From the NCBI RefSeq assembly GCF_004358425.1, contig NZ_CP037948.1, forward strand, positions 1,736,001 to 1,800,000: DNA of 64,000 bases, read 5' to 3'. A model generated the notes under the pieces. The model had not been told where the DNA came from. It ran no database searches and saw only the letters and a list, made by a program, of their open reading frames with translations. Below, piece after piece: positions 1-7,831 of this stretch (the stretch's first letter is position 1; every line of letters begins with the position of its first letter). Source of the stretch: Qipengyuania sediminis. Lineage in GTDB: Bacteria > Pseudomonadota > Alphaproteobacteria > Sphingomonadales > Sphingomonadaceae. A program made the translations under genes and the position numbers.

Positions 1-1712
1 TCGGCTTCTTCGGCGTCATCGACGAACGGATGGACATCGAACTGCTCGATGCCGTTGCCGCGGCGCGTCCTGACTGGGACTTCGAGATTGTCGGCCCGGT
101 CGTGAAGATCGATCCCGCCAGCCTGCCGCAGCATGCCAACCTCTCCTTCCCCGGCGGATGCGGGTATGCCGATCTTCCGGCGACACTTGCTCGATGGGAC
201 GTGGCGCTGATGCCTTTCGCCATCAATGAGGCGACCCGGTTTATCAGTCCGACGAAGACGCCAGAGTATCTGGCGGCGGGGAGGCCGGTGGTCTCCACCC
301 CGGTGCGCGATGTCGTGCGCTCCTATGGGCGCATCGCCGCGGTGAAGATCGCCGAAGACGCGCAGGGCTTCATCGCCGCCTGCGAAGCCGCGCTCGTATT
401 GGCGCAGGGTCCGGATCGCAGCTGGCTTGCGGAAAGCGACGCGTTGCTGGCGGACGAAAGCTGGGACAAGACGGTTGCTGCCATGCGCGGCAAAATCGCC
501 GAGGTGGCCAAGCCGGAGCGCAGGGCGATAGAAGCACGCGCGCCGATCGACACCCGCGGCTACGACTGGCTCGTGGTGGGCGCGGGCTTTGCCGGCTCGG
601 TCATGGCCGAACGGTTGGCGAGCGATGCGGGCAAGCGCGTGCTGGTGATCGACCGGCGCGACCATATCGCCGGCAATGCCTACGACCGTCCGGACGCGGC
701 TGGCATCCTGATACACCAGTATGGCCCGCATATCTTCCACACGAATTCGCAGGACGTATTCGATTACCTTTCGGGCTTCACCGACTGGCGCCCCTACGAA
801 CACCGCGTGCTGGCCGAGGTTGACGGGAAGCGCGTGCCGATCCCCATCAACCGCACCACGCTGAACGCACTCTACGGCCTGTCGCTTTCGAGTGATGAGG
901 AGGCGGAGCGCTATTACGCCGACGCCGCTGAAACGCTGGCCGAGATCAAGACCTCGGAGGATGTGGTGGTCGCGCAGGTGGGTCGCGATCTCTACGAGAA
1001 ATTCTTCCGTGGCTATACACGCAAGCAATGGGGGCTTGATCCCAGCGAGCTCGACAAATCGGTGACGGCACGCGTCCCGGCGCGCACCGATACGGATGAC
1101 CGTTATTTCACCGATACCTTCCAGGCCATGCCGGAGGCGGGCTATACCGCGATGTTCGAGCGCATGCTGGATCATCCCAATATCACCGTGCGCACCGGCA
1201 CCGAATTTGCCGATGTCGGGCGGGATGGTTTCGAAGGCGTGGTCTATACCGGGCCGATCGACGAGTTCTACGGGCACCGCTTCGGCATGCTGCCCTATCG
1301 CTCGCTGCGTTTCGACCATCGCACGCTCGACCGCGAGCAATTTCAGGAAACGGGAACGGTCAACTATCCGGGCGAGGATGTGCCCTGGACTCGCATCACA
1401 GAATACAAGCATCTGACCGGGCAACAGTCGGACCGTACCAGCATCACCTATGAATACTCGGCCGCTACCGGGGATCCCTTCTACCCCGTGCCGCGCGCGG
1501 AGAACCAGGCGATCTACAAGCGCTATCAGGCATTGGCGCTTGCCGAGGAAGGAGTGCTGTTCGTCGGCCGTCTCGCGACCTACCGTTATTACAACATGGA
1601 CCAGGTCGTGGGACAGGCGCTTGCCACTTATCGGCGCCTCAAACCGACGCTCGCTGGCGGAACGGTGGGTCCCTCGGGCGGCGCGGATGCCGAACCGGCC
1701 ATGGCGAAGTAG
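1..1712 (+). CDS. glf: Glycosyltransferase (C-terminal part) fused to UDP-galactopyranose mutase; 5' end outside the window
   Basis: The frame is already open at base 3 (reading GFFGVIDERMDIELL), so the gene starts upstream of the window. The first ~165 visible residues look like the C-terminal half of a GT-B glycosyltransferase, with the segment SPTKTPEYLAAGRPVVSTP typical of the sugar-nucleotide lobe. From about nt 561 to the end lies a full-length (~380 aa) UDP-galactopyranose mutase: FAD dinucleotide motif VGAGFAGS, then QYGPHIFHT and YTRKQWG, all conserved in Glf. Glf converts UDP-galactopyranose to UDP-galactofuranose. The fused transferase may use that product or act in the same exopolysaccharide or LPS pathway (inference). 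No stop or frameshift lies between the domains. The Glf identification is firm; the acceptor is unknown. Confidence 0.9.
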   Translation, partial: GFFGVIDERMDIELLDAVAAARPDWDFEIVGPVVKIDPASLPQHANLSFPGGCGYADLPATLARWDVALMPFAINEATRFISPTKTPEYLAAGRPVVSTPVRDVVRSYGRIAAVKIAEDAQGFIAACEAALVLAQGPDRSWLAESDALLADESWDKTVAAMRGKIAEVAKPERRAIEARAPIDTRGYDWLVVGAGFAGSVMAERLASDAGKRVLVIDRRDHIAGNAYDRPDAAGILIHQYGPHIFHTNSQDVFDYLSGFTDWRPYEHRVLAEVDGKRVPIPINRTTLNALYGLSLSSDEEAERYYADAAETLAEIKTSEDVVVAQVGRDLYEKFFRGYTRKQWGLDPSELDKSVTARVPARTDTDDRYFTDTFQAMPEAGYTAMFERMLDHPNITVRTGTEFADVGRDGFEGVVYTGPIDEFYGHRFGMLPYRSLRFDHRTLDREQFQETGTVNYPGEDVPWTRITEYKHLTGQQSDRTSITYEYSAATGDPFYPVPRAENQAIYKRYQALALAEEGVLFVGRLATYRYYNMDQVVGQALATYRRLKPTLAGGTVGPSGGADAEPAMAK

Positions 1713-1718
1713 CCGCAG

Positions 1719-1817
1719 CGGCCCGTCCATTCAGCAAATCGCAGGGCTTTCGCGCTACAAGCGTTGAAATGCGAAGGGCGAGGCTATACCTCGCTCCTTT
1801 GCCCGATGGACGGGCCG
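1719..1817. promoter_or_regulatory. Nested inverted repeat between glf and clpX
   Basis: A perfect 12-bp inverted repeat (CGGCCCGTCCAT at 1719-1730, ATGGACGGGCCG at 1806-1817) encloses about 75 bp. Inside is a second hairpin, GCGAGG-CTATA-CCTCGC at 1778-1794, whose stem extends through AAGG/CCTT with one bulge. The outer right arm ends 14 bp before the clpX ATG. It could terminate glf, form a structured clpX leader, or be an extragenic palindrome. The symmetry is seen; the function is inferred. Confidence 0.5.
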
Positions 1818-1831
1818 GGACGTAGCGGGAC

Positions 1832-3100
1832 ATGACCAAGTTGAGCGGCACCGATAGCAAATCGACGCTGTATTGCAGCTTCTGCGGCAAGTCGCAGCAC
1901 GAGGTGCGCAAGCTGATCGCGGGCCCGACCGTCTTCATCTGCGACGAATGCGTCGAGCTATGCAACGACATCATCCGCGAAGAGACGAAGGCCGGGATCG
2001 CGGGGAAGAAGGACGGCGACGTCCCCACCCCGTCCGAAATCTTCGGGCAGCTCAACGACTATGTGATTGGTCAGGATCGCGCAAAACGGGTGCTTTCGGT
2101 CGCGGTGCACAACCACTACAAGCGGTTGAAGCACAGCGGCAAGGCGGGCGATGTCGAGCTCGCAAAGTCGAACATCCTGCTCGTCGGGCCGACCGGCAGC
2201 GGCAAGACGCTGCTGGCACAGACGCTGGCGCGCACCTTCGACGTGCCCTTCACCATGGCCGATGCGACCACGCTGACCGAGGCGGGCTATGTCGGCGAGG
2301 ATGTCGAGAACATCATTCTGAAGCTGCTGCAGGCAAGCGACTACAACGTCGAGAAGGCGCAGCACGGCATCGTCTACATCGACGAGATCGACAAGATCAC
2401 GCGCAAGGCAGAGAACCCCTCGATCACCCGCGACGTCAGCGGTGAGGGCGTGCAGCAGGCGCTGCTGAAGCTGATGGAGGGCACTACGGCCTCCGTACCG
2501 CCCCAGGGTGGGCGCAAGCACCCGCAGCAGGAGTTCCTGCAGGTCGATACGACCAATATCCTCTTCATCTGCGGCGGCGCCTTCGCGGGCCTGGAGAAGA
2601 TCATCGCCGACCGCCTGCAGAAGCGCTCGATCGGGTTCGGCGCGCACGTCGCCGATCCCGACAAGCGCCGCATCGGCGAGCTTCTCGTGAAATGCGAGCC
2701 CGAGGATCTTCTGAAGTTCGGCCTGATCCCGGAATTCGTCGGGCGCCTTCCGGTCATCGCGACGCTCCGCGATCTGGATGTCGAGGCGCTGGTGACGATC
2801 CTGACCGAACCCAAGAACGCGCTGATCAAGCAATATCAGAAGCTGTTCGAGCTCGAAGACGTGGCGCTGACCTTCACACCGGACGCGCTGCAGACGGTTG
2901 CCGAAAAGGCGCTCGCCCGCAAGACCGGCGCACGCGGGCTGCGCTCGATTGTCGAAGGCATCTTGCTCGACACCATGTTCGACCTCCCCGACATGGACGA
3001 GGTGACCGAGATCGTCGTCGACAAGGACGTGGTCGAAGGCCGCAAGGATCCCGTCCAGGTCGTCGACGGCAAGAAGGACAAGAAGGACGCGGCTGCCTGA
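1832..3100 (+). CDS. clpX: ATP-dependent Clp protease, ATP-binding subunit ClpX
   Basis: 422 aa, normal length for ClpX. The N-terminal C4 zinc-binding domain is intact (CSFCGK near residue 12, CDECVELC near 40) and serves for adaptor and substrate recognition. The AAA+ core has Walker A GPTGSGKT, Walker B IVYIDEID, and a sensor region ending in KTGARGLRS. ClpX is a hexameric cytoplasmic unfoldase that feeds tagged substrates to ClpP. In alphaproteobacteria it also drives regulated proteolysis in the cell cycle. clpP is not next to it here: the upstream gene is glf, and clpX seems to be transcribed alone from the structured 119-bp gap before it. Confidence 0.98.
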   Translation: MTKLSGTDSKSTLYCSFCGKSQHEVRKLIAGPTVFICDECVELCNDIIREETKAGIAGKKDGDVPTPSEIFGQLNDYVIGQDRAKRVLSVAVHNHYKRLKHSGKAGDVELAKSNILLVGPTGSGKTLLAQTLARTFDVPFTMADATTLTEAGYVGEDVENIILKLLQASDYNVEKAQHGIVYIDEIDKITRKAENPSITRDVSGEGVQQALLKLMEGTTASVPPQGGRKHPQQEFLQVDTTNILFICGGAFAGLEKIIADRLQKRSIGFGAHVADPDKRRIGELLVKCEPEDLLKFGLIPEFVGRLPVIATLRDLDVEALVTILTEPKNALIKQYQKLFELEDVALTFTPDALQTVAEKALARKTGARGLRSIVEGILLDTMFDLPDMDEVTEIVVDKDVVEGRKDPVQVVDGKKDKKDAAA

Positions 3101-3186
3101 ATGTCGTGATTCGAGGCATCTAGCCCGATCGCTCGATGCCCGATTGACCGCCCTGCCCCGAACCAACGCGAATCTTCAATGCGCCT

Positions 3187-3855
3187 TTACTCGTAAACAC
3201 ACGCATCCAGGCGATCGCGGCGGACCACGCCGATGCGCGCGGCGACACTATTGCCGTGGCGGCGGAGCCAGCCGCGCGGGTTGGTAACCGATCGCTCCTT
3301 CGGCTGCGGCAGAGCGGCGGCCATGCGCGCGGCTTCGATTGTGCTCAGCCGCGCGGCCGAATGGCGGAAGTAGCGCCGCGCGCCCGCTTCCGCGCCATAG
3401 GTGCCGATGCCGGTTTCGGCGACGTTGAGATAGACCTCCATGATCCGCCGCTTGCCCCACAGCTTCTCGATTCCGAAGGTGAAGCCCGCTTCCAGCCCTT
3501 TGCGGAAATAGCCCCCGCCCTGCCATAAGAAGACATTCTTCGCCGTCTGCTGGCTGATCGTAGAGCCGCCCCTGATACGCCCGCCCTCGAGATTTCGACG
3601 CATCGCCCGCTCGATCGCTTCGCGGTCGAAGCCGTCATGACTGCAAAATTTGCCGTCCTCCGCTGCGATAACGGCGCGCACCAGGTTGCGGTCGATGTTG
3701 GAGAGCGGCTCCCAGTCTTTGGTGAAGCCGTTGGGATCCATCAGCATGGTGGCGGTGACGGGCACCGGCACGAAGCGGAACAGGATAATCAGCGTCAGGC
3801 TGACAACGACGAAGGCCAGCGCCAGCTTTGCAAGGATTCGCGAGACGCGCGGCAT
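3187..3855 (-). CDS. mtgA: Monofunctional biosynthetic peptidoglycan transglycosylase
   Basis: 222 aa, family GT51 without a transpeptidase domain. One N-terminal membrane helix (about residues 8-30, rich in A/V/L/I) is followed by the transglycosylase core with the catalytic-glutamate motif EDGKFCSHDGFD and the GGSTISQQ motif. It polymerises lipid II into glycan strands at the outer face of the inner membrane. It lies 57 bp downstream of the methyltransferase gene on the same strand, so the two are probably cotranscribed. The length and motifs are typical of alphaproteobacterial MtgA. Confidence 0.95.
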   Translation of the reverse strand: MPRVSRILAKLALAFVVVSLTLIILFRFVPVPVTATMLMDPNGFTKDWEPLSNIDRNLVRAVIAAEDGKFCSHDGFDREAIERAMRRNLEGGRIRGGSTISQQTAKNVFLWQGGGYFRKGLEAGFTFGIEKLWGKRRIMEVYLNVAETGIGTYGAEAGARRYFRHSAARLSTIEAARMAAALPQPKERSVTNPRGWLRRHGNSVAARIGVVRRDRLDACVYE

Positions 3856-3912
3856 GACCGGGGGATAGGAAAGCGCACGGCGGGGCGCAATCGGCCCTTC
3901 CGTCTCGCACCC

Positions 3913-4623
3913 TCAGGCTGGGTCGCTGTCGTCCTTCCACCCCCAGAACATACGGCAGGGCAGGATGTTCAGCGGTTCAAAGCCGCTGTCGATACGCCGG
4001 AAATGCTTCGCCATGAAATCGCGCGCGCGTGCGGAAAACTGATAGACCAGAAACGCTCCGCCCGGCCGCAGAATGCGATGCGTCGCCGCCGCGATCGCCG
4101 GGCCCACGCCTCCGGGGAGCGTCGAGAACGGCAGGCCTGACAGCACATAATCTGCATGGTCGAAGCCGTGCGCGCGCACGATCGCTTCCACATCCTCCGC
4201 CGAACCTAGCACCGCATGAAAGCGGCTGTCGCCGATCGTGCGCTTCAGATAATCGATGTAGAGCGGGTTGGTGTCGATAACGATCAGCGCCCCGTCGCGC
4301 TTCAGCCGATCGAGCACGGGGCGGCAGAAGGTGCCGACCCCCGGACCATATTCGACGAAGAGATCGCATTTGTCCCATTTTACCGGACCGAGCATTCGCG
4401 CCACGGTGAAGCGAGAGGACGGTATGATCGAGCCGACCATCCGCGGCTCCTCGATGAAGCCGCGGAAGAATACGCCCCACTGACCGAACAGGCGGGTGAG
4501 GCGCTGACCGATGGTCGTGCGGCGAAGCGCGGCTGCGCTATCGGGGCGGGACAATACGAAACCCTTGGGCAACGCCCCCGCGGGGCTTCGAACCGGGGTT
4601 CCGTTACAGAAAGGCGAGACCAT
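3913..4623 (-). CDS. Class I SAM-dependent methyltransferase, phospholipid N-methyltransferase-like
   Basis: Up to 236 aa. SAM-binding motif I is VEYGPGVGTF and motif II is LIVIDTNPLYIDYL. The preceding segment, EEPRMVGSIIPSSR, resembles that of PmtA-type phospholipid N-methyltransferases and related rRNA adenine methylases. If it is PmtA-like it would methylate phosphatidylethanolamine at the inner membrane, but the true substrate cannot be told from sequence. The start at 4623 leaves only 36 bp to the divergent MFS gene and has a weak ribosome-binding site, and its first ~35 residues look poorly conserved. A later start near the RLFGQWGVFF segment is possible. Confidence 0.75.
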   Translation of the reverse strand: MVSPFCNGTPVRSPAGALPKGFVLSRPDSAAALRRTTIGQRLTRLFGQWGVFFRGFIEEPRMVGSIIPSSRFTVARMLGPVKWDKCDLFVEYGPGVGTFCRPVLDRLKRDGALIVIDTNPLYIDYLKRTIGDSRFHAVLGSAEDVEAIVRAHGFDHADYVLSGLPFSTLPGGVGPAIAAATHRILRPGGAFLVYQFSARARDFMAKHFRRIDSGFEPLNILPCRMFWGWKDDSDPA

Positions 4624-4659
4624 TGCAAGCGGTGGGAGCGGGGCCTAGCGCCGGGTGCG

Positions 4660-6024
4660 ATGGCCGACGAACCGCTACCGATCCGCGATCCGCGCGCCGT
4701 GGTCGGCACCAGGCCGATTTCCCGCGGGCGGATGACGCTGCTGTTCATGGTCATGCTGGTCACCGCGGCCGGCAACACGGCCATGCAGTCGGTGATGCCT
4801 TCGATCGGGACTGAACTCGGCGTTGCGGATGTCTGGATCAGCCTCGCCTATACCTGGTCGGCGCTGTTGTGGGTGATCTGCGCGCCGCGCTGGGCGAAGC
4901 GGTCCGACCGGCGCGGGCGCAAGGCGATGATGGCGGTGGGCCTCGGCGGTTTCATCCTGTCCTTCGGCCTGTGCGGCGCAGTGGTGGTGGCGGGGCTCGA
5001 GGGGCTCATCGGCGCGGGGCTGACGCTTGCGCTCTTCGCCGCTGCGCGCAGCCTGTACGGCGGGTTCGGATCGGCCGCGCCCCCGGCGGTGCAGGCTTAT
5101 GTGGCCAGCCGAACGCCGCGCGAGGATCGCACCAGCGCGCTCGCCCTGCTCGCTTCCAGTTTCGGGCTCGGAACGGTGATCGGCCCGGCGGTGGCGCCGT
5201 TGCTGATTTTCCCCGGTAGCGTGGGCCTTGCCGGGCCTTTCTTCGTCTTCATGGCTTTCGGGCTCGCCGTGCTGGTCGCGCTGCGATGGCGTTTGCCGGA
5301 CGACGATCCGGCCTTCGCCGCGCGCGGTCAGGTGGCGGGCGCGCCCTTCAGCGCCAGCGCTGGCGGCCAACCGGCTCCGCGGGAGGCGGAGCAAGGCGTG
5401 GCGGAGCCGGGGGAGATCCCTGACCTCGACTGGCGCGACCGGCGGCTGCGGCCCTGGCTTGTCGCCGGGCTGGTCGGGGGCCATGCGCAGGCCGCTCTTC
5501 TCGGCATTGCCGGCTTCTTCGTGCTCGACCGTCTTGGCCTGCGGGCAGACCCTGGTGCCGGTGCCGGGCCGATCGGCACGGTGCTGATGGCGGGTGCAGG
5601 GGCGACGCTGCTCGCGCAATGGGGCCTCATCCCGCACCTCCGCCTTAGCCCGCGCACGTCGGTGCTGTGGGGCATGGCGCTGGCGCTTGTCGGCACCATC
5701 GCCTTTGCGCTCGCCTATGACCTTCATACCATCGCACTCGGGTTCGCGCTCGCCTCGCTCGGGTTCGGGCTCTACCGGCCTGGCTTTACGGCGGGGGCGA
5801 GCCTCGCCGTCAGCCGCGCCGAGCAGGGGCAGGTGGGCGGCATCACCGCCTCTTTGAACGGCGCGGCCTATATTTTCGCGCCCGCGCTCGGTGTGTGGCT
5901 TTACAACCATCACGAAGCGGTCGGATTCGCGGTGATCGGTGGCCTGTGTGCAGGCGTTCTCGCCTGGGGGTGGCACGCGGTGGCAGACGAGCCGGGCGGG
6001 GACTCGAAGCCGGACGCGTCCTAA
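4660..6024 (+). CDS. Major facilitator superfamily transporter
   Basis: 454 aa from the ATG at 4660; the frame is open further upstream, but the N-terminus MADEPLPIRDPRAV precedes the first helix sensibly. About 12 hydrophobic helices are visible in two halves. The first loop carries APRWAKRSDRRGRKAMM, the MFS signature-A-like motif between helices 2 and 3. The central loop (about residues 225-260) is Pro/Ala/Glu-rich and is encoded by a palindromic stretch (see the repeat at 5352-5408). The substrate is unknown; similarity is closest in style to drug/metabolite exporters. Its TAA stop shares CTAA with the convergent arsC gene. Confidence 0.85.
   Translation: MADEPLPIRDPRAVVGTRPISRGRMTLLFMVMLVTAAGNTAMQSVMPSIGTELGVADVWISLAYTWSALLWVICAPRWAKRSDRRGRKAMMAVGLGGFILSFGLCGAVVVAGLEGLIGAGLTLALFAAARSLYGGFGSAAPPAVQAYVASRTPREDRTSALALLASSFGLGTVIGPAVAPLLIFPGSVGLAGPFFVFMAFGLAVLVALRWRLPDDDPAFAARGQVAGAPFSASAGGQPAPREAEQGVAEPGEIPDLDWRDRRLRPWLVAGLVGGHAQAALLGIAGFFVLDRLGLRADPGAGAGPIGTVLMAGAGATLLAQWGLIPHLRLSPRTSVLWGMALALVGTIAFALAYDLHTIALGFALASLGFGLYRPGFTAGASLAVSRAEQGQVGGITASLNGAAYIFAPALGVWLYNHHEAVGFAVIGGLCAGVLAWGWHAVADEPGGDSKPDAS
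5352..5408. repeat. Palindromic element inside the MFS gene
   Basis: Two nested symmetries occur in the stretch coding for the central cytoplasmic loop: the 14-bp perfect palindrome CGCCAGCGCTGGCG at 5352-5365, and GGCTCCGC (5373-5380) pairing with GCGGAGCC (5401-5408), with another GCGGAGC copy at 5386-5392. The translated product is low-complexity and loop-like. This fits a REP-type element tolerated in frame, but its mobility is inference. Confidence 0.5.
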
Positions 6025-6362
6025 AGTATTTCCAGCAGAAGTTCGGGCGGGCGGGCGAGGCGAACGCCTTTCCCGGTTTCGATCAAAGGCCGCTCGATCA
6101 GCCTCGGTTCGGCGGCCATAGCGTCCAGAATCGCATCACTTTCTTCACTGAGCAGCCCGCGCGCCTCGGCATCGGTACCTCGCAGCCGCAGCGCCCCCGC
6201 CGGCGTCAATCCGGCATCCTTGATCAGCTGCGCGAGCTTGGCCCGGGTGGGCGGGTGGACGAGATAGAGGACAACCTCGACGTCGAAGCCCCGCTCCTCC
6301 AGAATTGCAAGCGCCTTTCGCGAGGTGCCGCAGGCGGGATTGTGCCAGATAGTCGCCTTCAT
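6021..6362 (-). CDS. arsC: ArsC-family arsenate reductase (glutaredoxin-dependent type)
   Basis: 113 aa, thioredoxin-like fold. The N-terminus IWHNPACGTSRKAL matches the ArsC signature with the catalytic Cys in NPACGTS, and the conserved basic C-terminal region RPLIETGKGVRLARP is present. The family reduces arsenate to arsenite using glutathione and glutaredoxin; many chromosomal copies outside ars operons are YfgD/ArsC-like with unproven substrates. It overlaps the upstream 2Fe-2S gene by ATGA (6359-6362), so translation is probably coupled. No arsR or arsB lies nearby, so a role in arsenic resistance is not supported by context. Confidence 0.85.
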   Translation of the reverse strand: MKATIWHNPACGTSRKALAILEERGFDVEVVLYLVHPPTRAKLAQLIKDAGLTPAGALRLRGTDAEARGLLSEESDAILDAMAAEPRLIERPLIETGKGVRLARPPELLLEIL

Positions 6363-6907
6363 CGCGCGGGTTCTTCAGCCCGTAGAGCGGGCACGGCGCG
6401 CGCGGCATCCCGCAATAAGGTGCCGGGTGCGGGGACCGGAACGGGTGGCTCCTCACGCCTAACGATACGCCCCGCTTGCTCGATCGCCTGGATCAACCGC
6501 GGATAGACCCCACAGCGGCAAAGGTTGGGCACTGCGGCTCTGATTTCGTCGGCCCCCGGGGCCGGATTGCGCGCAAGAAGCGCGGCGGCCGCGATCACGA
6601 TCCCCGGAGTGCAAAAGCCGCACTGGATTGCTTGTGTCGCCACCAGTGCCTGCTGCACGGGGTGCGAACGATTTCGGCTCAGGCCCTCGACGGTCGTCAC
6701 TTCGCGCCCTTCCGCCTCGGCGATGGTGACGAGACAGCTGCGAAGGGCCGCGCCGTCCACCAGCACCATGCACGCTCCGCAGTCGCCCACGCCGCAACCA
6801 TATTTGGTGCCCGTTAGATTGGCCGCATCGCGCAGCGCCCACAGCAGCGGCGTCGCAGGATCGAGCCGGAATTCGATCGGCCGCCCGTTGACGGTCATGC
6901 GCGCCAT
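6359..6907 (-). CDS. 2Fe-2S-binding subunit of a xanthine-oxidase-type molybdenum hydroxylase, without its partner
   Basis: 182 aa, similar in design to IorA/CoxS small subunits. An N-terminal plant-type ferredoxin cluster motif (GCGVGDCGACMVL, then a further Cys in LRSCLVT) is followed by the second 2Fe-2S motif QCGFCTPG and NLCRCG. Such subunits pass electrons from a large molybdopterin subunit. No large subunit or FAD subunit occurs in the window; the neighbours are a class II aldolase and arsC, with 22 bp and a 4-bp overlap. The C-terminal ~35 residues are Pro/Ala/Arg-rich. A second in-frame ATG at 6898 is an alternative start. Confidence 0.88.
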   Translation of the reverse strand: MARMTVNGRPIEFRLDPATPLLWALRDAANLTGTKYGCGVGDCGACMVLVDGAALRSCLVTIAEAEGREVTTVEGLSRNRSHPVQQALVATQAIQCGFCTPGIVIAAAALLARNPAPGADEIRAAVPNLCRCGVYPRLIQAIEQAGRIVRREEPPVPVPAPGTLLRDAARAVPALRAEEPAR

Positions 6908-6929
6908 GACGGGCGGCTCCGGCTTGTTG

Positions 6930-7703
6930 TCAGCTCTGCCAGCTCGCGTCGATGCGCGTTACCTTGCGCTTCCAGGCTTCGAAGTCGAACAGCCCCGCCC
7001 CGCCCTGACCCTGCATCACCGCAAGATCGCGCTGGTGAACATCGATAACGTCCTGCCCGACAATTACCGGGTGCCCCATGCCGAGCGTCGCGACCTGGAT
7101 TTCGCACGCGCGCTGCAGGCTCCACATGGTGACGAACATTTCGGGGATCGTGCGCCCCATCACCACGGGCCCGTGGTTCCTGAGCATCAGCACGCGCTTG
7201 TTGCCGAGATTGCGGACGAGCCGCTCGCCTTCCTCTGGCCGCACGGTCACGCCTTCGAAGTCGTGGTAGCCGATCTGGTCGTGGAAGCTGCAGGCGTAGA
7301 AATTGGTCGGCAGCAAGCCGCCCTCGTGGCTGCACACCGCCATGGTGGCGGTGGTATGGACGTGGCAGATCGCCGCTGCCCGCTCGCCAAGCGTGCGGTG
7401 GAAATAAGCGTGCTGCGTGAAACCCGCCTTGTTCACCATATAGGGCGAGCCGCCGACATTGTTGCCTTCGACATCGATCTTGACGAGGTTGCTGGCGGTC
7501 ACCTCGTCGTACATCAGACCGAAGGGATTGATGAGGAAGGTGTCTGTCTCCCCCGGCACTGCCACCGAGATGTGGTTGTAGATGCTCTCCCCCCAGCCGA
7601 GGTGATCGAAAATGCGGTAACACGCGGCCAGGTCCAGCCGCGCCTGCCATTCGGCATCGCTGCAGTCGTAGTTGAGGTTCGCGTGCTTCGCCTGGCTCGC
7701 CAT
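6930..7703 (-). CDS. Class II aldolase/adducin-family protein
   Basis: 257 aa. The zinc-binding elements of the family are visible: HVHTTATMAVCSHEGG around the middle and NHGPVVMG about 60 residues later. The family includes fuculose-phosphate aldolase and ribulose-5-phosphate epimerase, but longer members with a C-terminal tail like this one are mostly uncharacterised. The substrate is unknown. The start at 7703 has a good ribosome-binding site (AGGAGA, 9 bp upstream). It heads a three-gene unit with the 2Fe-2S protein and arsC, and is divergent from cheA across about 128 bp. Confidence 0.9.
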   Translation of the reverse strand: MASQAKHANLNYDCSDAEWQARLDLAACYRIFDHLGWGESIYNHISVAVPGETDTFLINPFGLMYDEVTASNLVKIDVEGNNVGGSPYMVNKAGFTQHAYFHRTLGERAAAICHVHTTATMAVCSHEGGLLPTNFYACSFHDQIGYHDFEGVTVRPEEGERLVRNLGNKRVLMLRNHGPVVMGRTIPEMFVTMWSLQRACEIQVATLGMGHPVIVGQDVIDVHQRDLAVMQGQGGAGLFDFEAWKRKVTRIDASWQS

Positions 7704-7779
7704 GGTCCGGTTCTCCTGCCTTGGCGCAGGTTATCGCATGGGCGGCGGGGCGGAAGCAAGCGCGCGGATGCCGAACGAA

Positions 7780-7790
7780 ATGGTAACCAT
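7780..7790. promoter_or_regulatory. Short inverted repeat upstream of cheA
   Basis: ATGGT-A-ACCAT, a 5-bp inverted repeat around one base, sits 42 bp upstream of the chosen cheA ATG in the gap shared with the divergent aldolase gene. It is a candidate operator only; there is no further support. Confidence 0.2.
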
Positions 7791-7831
7791 CTTGCGCCAT
7801 AGGATGGGCCTCGCAACCTCAGGTGCCCGGG

